Assembly: GCA_017999915.1 (NCBI GenBank)
Contig: JAGNKX010000004.1
Coordinates: forward strand, 248,001 to 312,000
Length of the DNA stretch: 64,000 nucleotides
Reading direction: 5' to 3'
From: Spirochaetota bacterium
GTDB taxonomy: Bacteria > Spirochaetota > UBA4802 > UBA5550
The translations under genes and the position numbers were made by a program. The notes under the pieces were generated by a model that saw nothing but the letters and a program-made list of their open reading frames with translations, ran no database searches and was not told where the DNA came from. Position 1 is the first letter of the stretch; the number at the start of each line of letters is the position of its first letter. Shown here in pieces: positions 40,818-47,709 of this stretch.

Positions 40818-40910
40818 CTAATGCAGAAAAATAATCTTTATATTATTAACCTTGGTCCTATCATGGCCCGCGAGAACGCCGTGACGTATAGTTACCTGGG
40901 TTATAATCAT
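40818..40910 (-). CDS. 30-residue open reading frame, doubtful
   Basis: The ATG overlaps the stop of the zinc-ribbon gene (ATGA). The peptide (MIITQVTIRHGVLAGHDRTK, then a hydrophobic end) has no known features. Coupling is the only evidence that it is translated. Confidence 0.25.
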   Translation of the reverse strand: MIITQVTIRHGVLAGHDRTKVNNIKIIFLH

Positions 40911-41053
40911 TGTTCACCCCATGCAATCCATCTGTTGCATGCCGGGCAGCGATCGTGCGAGGTGATTAAACCGCGATATCCGCACACCTGGCAGAAAAAT
41001 ATTATACCGTTCGTGATGGCATCCTGACGCGGATAGGTTCTGTTAATATTCAT
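40907..41053 (-). CDS. 48-residue zinc-ribbon protein
   Basis: The ATG at 41051-41053 overlaps the stop of the third ParB-like gene (ATGA). The product has two CxxC knuckles: FCQVCGYRGLITSH and RCPACNRW, with Cys at 21, 24, 36 and 39. Tryptophans follow near the end. This is a minimal zinc ribbon such as occurs in phage translation or transcription regulators (Mu Com is one example of a small zinc-finger regulator). The position directly before the odd tRNA genes suggests a link with them or with ParB; that is inference. Confidence 0.65.
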   Translation of the reverse strand: MNINRTYPRQDAITNGIIFFCQVCGYRGLITSHDRCPACNRWIAWGEQ

Positions 41054-41730
41054 TTCTTTGCCACCATGAGCAACTTTATCGAATTGAGGCGATCAGTCGC
41101 GAGCTTCGTGATCTCGATGAACTTATCGACGGTGATCTTCTGCTCGACGGTCGCGAGATTGAGCATTTTCGAGACCGCCCTCTTATACATTTCGATGGCC
41201 TTGTCATTCGTTGACTGGATGACGCGATTCGAGTTTACCTCTTTTATCCGCTCACGCTTGAGGCGGGCCATATCATAACCGATGGTCTTCGGGTTCAGCC
41301 CGGTACGCTCGGCGATCTTCTTTGAGTCAATGCCGCATCCGGATTTGTTGTGATGTAGAATGCGGTCTTTGAAGTCGTGATATATATGATAATATAATTG
41401 TTTCCGCTCATCGGGTGACAGGTGGCGGCGGTTAAGGTTGTCCCGGAGCATCAGGTCTTCCTCTTCCTGCGCCGTTATTTTCGATTCGACGTATTGGACC
41501 GGGACGGTCTTGACCTTGAGTTGGATACAGGCGACGCGCCGGCGATGGCCGCAGAGGATTGTCCCATCCTTCTTTGCGATCAGGGGCACCAGGACGCCAT
41601 GGGCCGCGATGTCGTCTTTCAGGGTCTTCAGGTCATTCCCCATATCGGGCCTGAAGAACTTGTCGTTCTTTGGATGCGGCTTTAATTTGCCGACTTCGAC
41701 CTGTTTAATCGGTGATAATTTTATATTCAT
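41050..41730 (-). CDS. ParB-like protein (third of three)
   Basis: This protein has 226 residues from the ATG at 41728-41730 with AGAGGA upstream. ParB motifs: QVEVGKLKPHPKNDKFFRPD, LKDDIAAHGVLVPLIAKKDGTILCGHRRRVACIQLKVKTVPVQYVE (GHRRR box) and LMLRDNLNRRHLSPDERKQLYYHIY. An HTH follows (DSKKIAERTGLNPKTIGYDMARLKRER). The C-terminal part is a long helical domain. It is the ParB gene nearest to parA, with the tRNA-like genes between. Confidence 0.8.
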   Translation of the reverse strand: MNIKLSPIKQVEVGKLKPHPKNDKFFRPDMGNDLKTLKDDIAAHGVLVPLIAKKDGTILCGHRRRVACIQLKVKTVPVQYVESKITAQEEEDLMLRDNLNRRHLSPDERKQLYYHIYHDFKDRILHHNKSGCGIDSKKIAERTGLNPKTIGYDMARLKRERIKEVNSNRVIQSTNDKAIEMYKRAVSKMLNLATVEQKITVDKFIEITKLATDRLNSIKLLMVAKK

Positions 41731-41864
41731 TGTTTCCTCTCTATCCTGTCCCGCTTGAATTCTTTCATGTTTTCCTCGATCTCGCCTTCCCAATCGTCGG
41801 AGCCCGAGAAGAGCGCCATTGCCAGAAATATGATAAATACGATTGCGATCACCGCGGCTTCCAT
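41727..41864 (-). CDS. 45-residue membrane peptide
   Basis: The ATG lies at 41862-41864 and the stop overlaps the third ParB-like start. Residues 3-18 (AAVIAIVFIIFLAMAL) form one membrane span. A charged helix follows (DDWEGEIEENMKEFKRDRIE). Function unknown; the ATGA coupling supports it. Confidence 0.5.
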   Translation of the reverse strand: MEAAVIAIVFIIFLAMALFSGSDDWEGEIEENMKEFKRDRIERKQ

Positions 41865-41865
41865 G

Positions 41866-42228
41866 TTACAGCCTCTGATTCACGTCGCTGTTGAGGTAGT
41901 CTCCGATCTGCCCGGTCATCATCCACCTGGTCAGCGTCGAGTTCAGATCGAAGATCTCTGAGTTAATGGAATTCGTCGATTCCTGGATATTTGACATCCT
42001 GCTCTTCATAACCGAGAGGACCTCCAGGGCGACGATGAGGATCGCAAGGAGAATGATCGAATTCACTACACGCAGGATATTTTTAAGTCCGCCGGTGCCG
42101 ATGCGTTTTAAAAAATACTTTACGTCGATCAGGGCGATCTCGACCGGCAGCTTTAAATAACGGGTCACGAAGGTAATCTCGCCCAGCTGGTACTTTTTGT
42201 CAGCGACATCTTTAAGCGTTGTGTTCAT
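41866..42228 (-). CDS. Membrane protein with a coiled-coil tail, unknown function
   Basis: This protein has 120 residues. A polar N-terminal half (QLGEITFVTRYLKLPVEIALIDVKYFLKRIG) leads to a membrane span about residues 52-72 (VVNSIILLAILIVALEVLSV). A polar coiled-coil-like region follows (KSRMSNIQESTNSINSEIFDLNSTL). It could be a superinfection-exclusion factor, a class often carried in early operons, but there is no signature. Confidence 0.5.
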   Translation of the reverse strand: MNTTLKDVADKKYQLGEITFVTRYLKLPVEIALIDVKYFLKRIGTGGLKNILRVVNSIILLAILIVALEVLSVMKSRMSNIQESTNSINSEIFDLNSTLTRWMMTGQIGDYLNSDVNQRL

Positions 42229-42442
42229 GGCTCCCCTCCCATTTTTTACAGGTATAAGACGGATTGATCCTGTAGCGCGACGATGTATTGAATCCGATCA
42301 ATGAGCAGCGCAATTGCGAGCCACCGGTCCCATGAATATGAATGTGCCTGGAATTCATGCAATCCTCGCATCTTCCCTCGCCTACCCTGGCGACCCGATA
42401 CCCGGCGTCAATCTTGCTCCTCAATCTCGGAAATGATCCCAT
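42212..42442 (-). CDS. Small Cys/His-rich protein
   Basis: This 76-residue protein includes CEDCMNSRHIHIHG, later RCSLIG and YTCKKW. A metal-binding role is likely. The start lies two bases after the preceding stop, and the stop falls inside the next gene. It resembles short Cys-rich proteins seen in phage early regions; no name is justified. Confidence 0.5.
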   Translation of the reverse strand: MGSFPRLRSKIDAGYRVARVGEGRCEDCMNSRHIHIHGTGGSQLRCSLIGFNTSSRYRINPSYTCKKWEGSHEHNA

Positions 42443-42443
42443 G

Positions 42444-42617
42444 TCAACCTTCCCTGACGTTTATAATCCTTCGTCCGTACATTTGATTCTCCCTGTCATC
42501 CTTAAATAATGACCGGGCATGGTCCTCGTTATTCGCCTCCCAGTGCTGAACCATTGACGTAGTATTCCCGCCGCCTTCGAGGCTCCCCATGGTGCATGTG
42601 ATCAGATAATCTTTCAT
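42444..42617 (-). CDS. Small protein of unknown function
   Basis: A 57-residue frame whose ATG (42615-42617) overlaps the preceding stop. The first part, MKDYLITCTMGSLEGGGNTT, is beta-like; the rest (SMVQHWEANNEDHARSLFKD, then a short polar end) is helical. No family can be given. Confidence 0.5.
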   Translation of the reverse strand: MKDYLITCTMGSLEGGGNTTSMVQHWEANNEDHARSLFKDDRENQMYGRRIINVREG

Positions 42618-42847
42618 ATATACTTTTTCAGGTTCTCGAAATTGTTCTTTTCTTCTTCCTTGAGTTTGTCGACCAGGAAGTCCGGGATTGTCCTCATGAT
42701 GGGGATGTGGAATTTCTTTTTGATCTTGGTGATAAGGCGCGTATATTCTTCGGCGACTTTCGACTTCTCGGTGTAAAAATGTATGTGCTTGTTCGGCATA
42801 GTACCTCGCTTCATTTTTTCTGCATTCAACTTCGCCGGGGACATCAT
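42614..42847 (-). CDS. Small basic protein of unknown function
   Basis: This protein has 77 residues from the ATG at 42847 (AGAGG eight bases upstream) or 61 from the ATG at 42799 (GAGG four bases upstream). The conserved-looking core is HIHFYTEKSKVAEEYTRLI, then KKKFHIPIMRTIPDFLVDKL. It has a beta-alpha look and is very rich in Lys and Glu. Function unknown. Confidence 0.5.
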   Translation of the reverse strand: MMSPAKLNAEKMKRGTMPNKHIHFYTEKSKVAEEYTRLITKIKKKFHIPIMRTIPDFLVDKLKEEEKNNFENLKKYI

Positions 42848-42849
42848 GT

Positions 42850-42999
42850 CTAGAACCTCTTTAGAAGAAAATCTATCTCGGCTTTCTTCTCTTCGTTATC
42901 AGTTTTGCTTCGTTCTATGAGCAGCGTGTTCTTTATGTTATTTCTCGATTCCTCAACCTCAAGTTGGTCGATAATGTGATTAACTGCCAGTGCGTTCAC
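42850..42999 (-). CDS. 49-residue first gene of the early operon
   Basis: The GTG at 42997-42999 has AAAGGAG seven to eight bases upstream. The peptide is a charged helix (MNALAVNHIIDQLEVEESRN, then NIKNTLLIERSKTDNEEKKA and an end DFLLKRF). It is the first frame after the operator/promoter region, the usual place of a Cro-like or antiterminator gene, but no HTH is seen. Confidence 0.5.
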   Translation of the reverse strand: MNALAVNHIIDQLEVEESRNNIKNTLLIERSKTDNEEKKAEIDFLLKRF

Positions 43000-43040
43000 A
43001 ATTGTGCTCCTTTATTTCAGTATTTTTGATGTATATACGA

Positions 43041-43069
43041 CATAATTTCAGAATTTCTGAAATTGTCAA
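43041..43069 (-). promoter_or_regulatory. Early leftward promoter with embedded palindromic operator
   Basis: On the minus strand TTGACA (43069-43064) and ATTATG (43046-43041) are separated by 17 bases. The spacer lies within a perfect 10+1+10 palindrome, AATTTCAGAA-T-TTCTGAAATT, at 43044-43064. A repressor bound there would block the promoter entirely. Confidence 0.7.
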
Positions 43070-43110
43070 CGCTTTTTTTAATAAAAATTTCATTTTTCTA
43101 AAATTTTCAA

Positions 43111-43139
43111 TTGATTCATTCAGTATTTCAGAATATATT
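43111..43139 (+). promoter_or_regulatory. Repressor promoter with an ATTTCAGAA half-site
   Basis: TTGATT (43111-43116), 17 bases, then TATATT (43134-43139). The spacer contains ATTTCAGAA, a half-site of the palindrome at 43044-43064; a third copy (ATTTCAGTA) lies near 43015-43023. This suggests that the repressor controls its own gene. Confidence 0.6.
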
Positions 43140-43176
43140 GACGATACACATAAACAGGTTAACTGGAGGACACATA

Positions 43177-43518
43177 ATGATGGAAGATTTCAACTGTGGT
43201 AAGCGACTCAGAGAGCTGATGCACGAGCAGGGATGGGACCATAGGGATGTAGCCAGGATCCTCGGGCGTAAAAGCATAAGCAGCGTATCGACGAAGATCG
43301 GCGGGACTGATTTAAAAATATCAGAAATAACAAAACTCATGAACGCCGCCGGAAAAAAATTATATGAATTCATAATATCAAAAGATGAACTTTCCGAAAT
43401 ATTCTCAATTAACCCTTTATTGCTCGAAGTGTTCAAGAGGATCAACAGCCTTGATAAACCCGCGCTTGAAAAATTCGTTAAATTTATGGATGCTTCGCTC
43501 GATAATTTTCAATTATAA
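43177..43518 (+). CDS. Phage repressor-like HTH protein
   Basis: This protein has 113 residues. The ATG at 43177 has TGGAGG upstream; the longer frame has no ribosome site. The N-terminal part is an XRE-type HTH: CGKRLRELMHEQGWDHRDVARILGRKSISSVSTKIGGTDLKISEITKLMNAAGKKL. The second half (IFSINPLLLEVFKRINSLDKPALEKFVKFMDASL) is helical, likely for dimer formation. It is the only plus-strand gene in this part and is divergent from the early operon, as expected for a CI-type repressor. There is no peptidase domain, so induction must act in some other way. Confidence 0.75.
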   Translation: MMEDFNCGKRLRELMHEQGWDHRDVARILGRKSISSVSTKIGGTDLKISEITKLMNAAGKKLYEFIISKDELSEIFSINPLLLEVFKRINSLDKPALEKFVKFMDASLDNFQL

Positions 43519-43615
43519 CATCCAGCTTTTTAATAATGCTTTTTAAATGCTTATCGATATTTTTATCGATCGGCGCCCTATTGCTTTGAATCTTTACCGT
43601 TATCGCTTTCTTCAT
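43484..43615 (-). CDS. 43-residue protein overlapping the repressor 3' end, tentative
   Basis: The ATG at 43613-43615 gives a basic peptide (MKKAITVKIQSNRAPIDKNI, then DKHLKSIIKKLDVIIENYRA). It lies within the end of the gene before it and overlaps the repressor gene end to end by 35 bases on the other strand. Antisense overlap and the short length keep confidence low. Confidence 0.35.
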   Translation of the reverse strand: MKKAITVKIQSNRAPIDKNIDKHLKSIIKKLDVIIENYRAKHP

Positions 43616-43868
43616 TGTTTTTTCCCCCACCCATGATTTGCTGATGATATTCCAGCATCCATTTCTTGACAATGGTCTGGATTTTATCCCCCGATTCCTC
43701 GACTGCTTTGTTGAATTTATCCAATACATTCATTGGAATACGCGTCATAAACGGATGAAGAGTTGCATCGGCTTCTTTATCCCGCTGTTCTTTTTTCGCC
43801 CTCGCCCTGGCTTCTGCCATAAGCTCTTTTTGCGGCCGCATATTTCCGTCTTTGTCGAAAAGTCCCAT
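43578..43868 (-). CDS. Putative ribbon-helix-helix regulator near the right end
   Basis: This 96-residue protein starts at the ATG at 43866-43868 with GGAGG five bases upstream. The core (MTRIPMNVLDKFNKAVEESGDKIQTIVKKWMLEYHQQI) has the strand-helix-helix plan. The N-terminal part is a charged helix (RPQKELMAEARARAKKEQRDKE). The end is polar and disordered. It is the outermost phage gene on this side and could regulate excision or the repressor. Confidence 0.5.
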   Translation of the reverse strand: MGLFDKDGNMRPQKELMAEARARAKKEQRDKEADATLHPFMTRIPMNVLDKFNKAVEESGDKIQTIVKKWMLEYHQQIMGGGKNNEESDNGKDSKQ

Positions 43869-44022
43869 GCTGTCCTCCAATTTTTGATGGACAGATGGAA
43901 GCGGTTTTGGTAGGTTGTTTAAGGAAAGTTAAATATTTGTTTTACTTTTGTTTATAAAAATTTAAATACACATATGATATATTATGTCTCATTGAGATAT
44001 TTTGATTTATAGCAGCCATATA
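43869..44022. other. Right prophage-host junction region with dif-like sequence
   Basis: The stretch is A/T-rich. At 43965-43992 it can be read as two 11-base arms around six bases (AATACACATAT, GATATA, TTATGTCTCAT), matching Escherichia coli dif at about 18 of 28 positions. The ispF stop is 22 bases to the right of the 19-bp repeat. The precise crossover point cannot be seen, as the left end is not identified. Confidence 0.35.
43982..44000. repeat. 19-bp repeat, junction copy
   Basis: Identical to 38004-38022 in the primase gene (TTATGTCTCATTGAGATAT). It ends 22 bases before the ispF stop codon. Confidence 0.8.
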
Positions 44023-44511
44023 TCAGACCATGGGACCAATACTCATCAAGGCAACTGAATAACAGGCGATTCCTTCACCCCTGCCGGTAAAGCCCATCCC
44101 TTCGGTGGTTTTCCCTTTTATGCTTACCCGTGATTCTTCAATGTGCAGCGCCGATGATATATTTTTTTTCATATCATCGATATGGGGATAAATTTTCGGT
44201 TCCTGGCATATGACGATTGAATCGATATTCACTATCCGCGCGTCATTCTCATCAAGGTAGTTTCTGACCGTGTCAAGAAGGACCATACTGCTGATGTCCT
44301 TAAAGGTCTTATCATTATCGGGGAAAAGCCTTCCTATATCCTTCAGCCCCGCGGCACCCAGAAGAGAATCTATTATGGCGTGGATGAGCACATCCGCATC
44401 GGAATGACCTTGAAGCCCGAACCTGTAATCGATTTTTTTTCCGCCCAGGATGAGGTCCCGGCCCGTGACAAACTGGTGGGCATCAAAGCCGTTTCCTATC
44501 CTCAGGTTCAT
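44023..44511 (-). CDS. ispF: 2-C-methyl-D-erythritol 2,4-cyclodiphosphate synthase
   Basis: This is the fifth enzyme of the MEP isoprenoid pathway; it forms the cyclic diphosphate with loss of CMP. The protein has 162 residues, as usual. Family motifs: IGNGFDAHQF (metal Asp and His), LQGHSDADVLIHAIIDSLLGAAGLKDIGRLFPD, and the C-terminal KGKTTEGMGFTGRGEGIACYSVALM. It looks complete, so the prophage did not break it. It is the last gene of the host minus-strand group and lies nine bases after the STAS gene. Confidence 0.95.
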   Translation of the reverse strand: MNLRIGNGFDAHQFVTGRDLILGGKKIDYRFGLQGHSDADVLIHAIIDSLLGAAGLKDIGRLFPDNDKTFKDISSMVLLDTVRNYLDENDARIVNIDSIVICQEPKIYPHIDDMKKNISSALHIEESRVSIKGKTTEGMGFTGRGEGIACYSVALMSIGPMV

Positions 44512-44520
44512 TATTGACGG

Positions 44521-44820
44521 CTACATCTCGAAGACGTCGGAAAGAGAGCTTAGCTTGAGAACATTGAGGACTTTAGCACTGACTTTTTTAATATTGAGAT
44601 TTCGACCTTTCTTTTTTTGAAGCTTTAGGAGGCTTATCAACACACCGACCCCGGAAGAATCGATGTAATCCACATGGGAAAGATCTATCTCAATGTTCTT
44701 GTCAATGTTATGACCGATTTCAAAGAGTTTTTCCTTGAAATTCTTGATGGTCATCATCTCTATATCACCGTTGACAATCACATTAACGATATCGGCTTCT
44801 TCTTTAATTTCAATATCCAT
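44521..44820 (-). CDS. STAS-domain anti-sigma-factor antagonist
   Basis: This protein has 99 residues. The fold is seen as VNVIVNGDIEMMTIKNFKEKLFEI, then NIEIDLSHVDYIDSSGVGVLISLLKLQKKKGRNLNI. The phosphorylatable Ser is in DSSGVG (about residue 58). Such proteins bind anti-sigma kinases and release sigma factors or control other partner switches. No kinase gene is in the window. Confidence 0.9.
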   Translation of the reverse strand: MDIEIKEEADIVNVIVNGDIEMMTIKNFKEKLFEIGHNIDKNIEIDLSHVDYIDSSGVGVLISLLKLQKKKGRNLNIKKVSAKVLNVLKLSSLSDVFEM

Positions 44821-44913
44821 AATGATAGTCTCCCAGAGAATTTTGTATAATTATATTTTAGTATTAATGGCACGTCAAACATAAATTTGGGAAAAACGGT
44901 TAAAAATATGTCT

Positions 44914-46953
44914 TCAGGCAATGATGTCAAGAATAATCATCCGGGGAGTGACTTTTCCGTTAAAATAGTTGTTCTCCAGTCTGAAAACAAGGTCAAGGGG
45001 TTTGCCAGATTCGAAATAATTTTTCATCTTTTCTCCCATGCTCCATCCTATTGCCGTGAGCGAGTCATAATCGGAAATTAAATATTTGCCGTGGTTGTTT
45101 CCAAACTGCTGGAACGATTCGAATTTCAGCTTCCGCGCCATGAAAACCGGCTCGCCGTTACCCTGCCCGAACGGTTCAAGGGTCTGAAGATCATTGATGA
45201 ATTTCGAGTTGATACAGGAGACGTCAAGCTCGCAATCTATTTGAACGGCATCACGGGCGACAGAGTCCTCACCGATAGATTGTTCTATGAGGCCTATGAT
45301 TTCATCCACCAGTTCGACCCTGACCGTGAAGCCGAAGGCATTCTCATGGCCGCCGATCCTTTCGAACCGATCGGAATATTTCTCGAAATGACTGAAGAAC
45401 AGTGATCCGCCTTTTGACCGTCCCGATCCCTTTACAATGCCGTTTTTCCCGGGCAGGACCGTAACGATGACAGGTTGCCCTGCCATGTCCGCTATGCGAT
45501 TTGCTATCAGCCCTGCATATCCTTCAGGTATCCTGTCTGTCTTGATATGAATGATACGCCCCTGGATTGGCTGCGGGCTATTTTCTATATTCTCCCAAAT
45601 AGATCCGCAGAATTTTTTTACAAAGAGACGTCTCCCTTCGTTCAGCTCTTTTATTTCAGATAATACCTGCTCCAGCTTTTTCTTATCTTTGGCTATAAAG
45701 AAATCCACCGTTAGATCGGTTTTGCCAAGACGTCCCGGTGTATTGAGCAGCGGCGCCATAGTCCATCCGATGAACCGTGAATCGATTTTCTCTCCATGCG
45801 TGACCATCGACAAGGCCCTGTGAGTTGTCCTGCCAAGATTTTCTATTCCAGCTTTTACGAGAATCCTGTTCTCTCCAATCAATGGTATGACATCGGCGAT
45901 ACTGCCAATTGCCACCAGGCCAATGACGGATTCTATATAATCCATCACTTTTTCCGAACCGGTAAATTGAATCTCCATGAAGATTTTATTTAAAAGATCA
46001 ATGTCATGGGCAAAGAGTGTTCTTTTAAGTGACAAAGACCTGCTTATGCTTTCAATATCTTCGTCTCTGGTTCCTATTATCCCTGTTGCGAATTCTATAT
46101 AGGCCATGATCCTTTTTGCAGGATATTCATTTTTCATCATCTTGGCGGCTTCATTATCATGGACAAGGATGAAATCATCAATACCGATCCTGTTTATTCT
46201 CGTTTGCAGATCATCAAAACTTAAATCGAATTCAATGGCTCCTATGATACAGTCTCGTATTTCAGAAGCCGTGAATCGACCCCGGTTCTCTTCGACTATC
46301 AGGAATCGTTTTTTAAATGATTGCAGATAACTCATGAGGATGGCCTGGCACAGTTTAAAGGCCACGCCCACACCCGCAAGGTGTTTGAAAGGATATGGCG
46401 AGTCCTGTATTTTTGGATTAATCACTATGGCATCCGGCAGCTCGCGGTCCTGTTCATGGTGATCGGTCACGATAACATCGATGCCCAGGGACCTGGCATA
46501 GGCGATCTCGGATATATCCCGAATGCCGGAATCAACGGTTATCATCAGGGATACGCCGTTATCCTTGAACTCATCGACTATCCCATTGGTGATCCCGTAA
46601 TTCTCCTCATCCTTGAGATATCTTAGGAAAGGGTCGATTTTCATCCTGCTTAAGAGGTTGTATATGACCGCCATTGACGTGATCCCGTCAAGGTCGGAAT
46701 CGGCAAATATGCCGATGCGCTCACGGCCGAGTATGGCTTTCCTGATCCTCTCAACGGCGTGGTACATCCCTCTGAAGAGAAATGGGCTGTGCAAATCTGC
46801 GAGATCGGCATGCAAAAAATTGTCAATTGCCTCTGCCGTGTCGTACCCGCGCGCATGGAGTATTCTGATGATTATTGGATGAACGCCGAACCGGGCCGCA
46901 TGGTCAGTCACATGCTTGTTCTCACCTGGGGCTATGGTTGCTCGGTTATTCAT
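44914..46953 (-). CDS. recJ: Single-stranded-DNA exonuclease RecJ
   Basis: This protein has 679 residues. DHH-family motifs: IGIFADSDLDGITSMAVIY (motif I), LMITVDSGIRDISE (II), VIVTDHHEQ (III, DHH), and AGVGVAFKLCQAIL. The DHHA1 part has YAGLIANRIADMAGQPVIVTVL and GSGRSKGGSLF. A C-terminal OB-like domain follows (ELDVSCINSKFINDLQTLEPFGQGN). It degrades 5' single-stranded ends in repair. It lies three bases after the RNase H gene. Confidence 0.92.
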   Translation of the reverse strand: MNNRATIAPGENKHVTDHAARFGVHPIIIRILHARGYDTAEAIDNFLHADLADLHSPFLFRGMYHAVERIRKAILGRERIGIFADSDLDGITSMAVIYNLLSRMKIDPFLRYLKDEENYGITNGIVDEFKDNGVSLMITVDSGIRDISEIAYARSLGIDVIVTDHHEQDRELPDAIVINPKIQDSPYPFKHLAGVGVAFKLCQAILMSYLQSFKKRFLIVEENRGRFTASEIRDCIIGAIEFDLSFDDLQTRINRIGIDDFILVHDNEAAKMMKNEYPAKRIMAYIEFATGIIGTRDEDIESISRSLSLKRTLFAHDIDLLNKIFMEIQFTGSEKVMDYIESVIGLVAIGSIADVIPLIGENRILVKAGIENLGRTTHRALSMVTHGEKIDSRFIGWTMAPLLNTPGRLGKTDLTVDFFIAKDKKKLEQVLSEIKELNEGRRLFVKKFCGSIWENIENSPQPIQGRIIHIKTDRIPEGYAGLIANRIADMAGQPVIVTVLPGKNGIVKGSGRSKGGSLFFSHFEKYSDRFERIGGHENAFGFTVRVELVDEIIGLIEQSIGEDSVARDAVQIDCELDVSCINSKFINDLQTLEPFGQGNGEPVFMARKLKFESFQQFGNNHGKYLISDYDSLTAIGWSMGEKMKNYFESGKPLDLVFRLENNYFNGKVTPRMIILDIIA

Positions 46954-46956
46954 GGA

Positions 46957-47631
46957 CTATTGTGTTGCCTTCTTGGCCAGGTAATCGGCCTTGTCGTTTT
47001 GGCTCCGCGGGACGTGTTCAATCTTGCAGACACCTATTTCCTTTATAAGGGATACGGCCTGGTCGTACAGCTTTTTTATCTGATCGTTTTTAACCTTGTA
47101 TTCACCGGAAATCTGTTTGACGATGAGCTCCGAATCGGTCCGGACCCTCAGGACCTTTGCCTTGAAATAAATAGCTATTTTCAGGGCACGTATAAGCGCT
47201 GTATATTCAGCGTAATTGTTGGTGCGGGAGCCGATATACGACGACACCTTGCCGATCTGCCTGCCGTCATGGTCAAAAATGACGATCCCGATGCCTGCGG
47301 GCCCGGGATTACCGCTGGACGCGCCGTCCGTATACATCGTCAGCGTTGAATTGAGAGGGATCGTTGACAGCTCAGCGCCTTCGAACAATAGACTTTCTAT
47401 CGTCTGGGAGTCGCCGGCTGACTTCGATTTCTCATCGTCATGATCGTCGGCGCCCTTTTTAATAATGATCTTTTTACGGGCAAATTGCTTCTCATACTTA
47501 TTGATGATGGTGATGGCTTCCTCAATCACTTCCACGACATCTTTTATCTCGCAGTTGGCCAGTTCAGCTATCTTTTCAAGGCTTTTTCCCTCAGCCAGCA
47601 GTTTAAGTACCCTGTCGATGCTCAGTAACAT
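46957..47631 (-). CDS. rnhA: Ribonuclease HI with an N-terminal extension
   Basis: This protein has 224 residues. The RNase H domain covers about 95-224: LTMYTDGASSGNPGPAGIGIVIF (first Asp), NNYAEYTALIRAL (Glu), VRTDSEL (Asp) and RSQNDKADYLAKKA (last Asp). The first ~90 residues form a helical, HTH-like part (LKLLAEGKSLEKIAELANCEIKDVVEVIEEA), not the known hybrid-binding domain. It removes RNA from DNA hybrids. Neighbours are recJ and the zinc-ribbon protein. Confidence 0.88.
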   Translation of the reverse strand: MLLSIDRVLKLLAEGKSLEKIAELANCEIKDVVEVIEEAITIINKYEKQFARKKIIIKKGADDHDDEKSKSAGDSQTIESLLFEGAELSTIPLNSTLTMYTDGASSGNPGPAGIGIVIFDHDGRQIGKVSSYIGSRTNNYAEYTALIRALKIAIYFKAKVLRVRTDSELIVKQISGEYKVKNDQIKKLYDQAVSLIKEIGVCKIEHVPRSQNDKADYLAKKATQ

Positions 47632-47709
47632 TTATGTATCCCCGCTGAAATAATCTTTTCGATCAAGTATTCATCACTAGGGCCTTTCCTGACCCAATGG
47701 CGCAGTAGG

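Noticed and set aside
40446-40821. Plus-strand frames of 89 and 118 codons over the tRNA-like genes
   Set aside because: They contain the typical AGFEPATWS/QDSNLRPG text that arises from reading a tRNA T arm as protein; there is no ribosome site.
47632-47709. Small RNA (for example RNase P RNA) between rnhA and the zinc-ribbon gene
   Set aside because: The gap is only about 78 bases and shows no RNase P core sequence.
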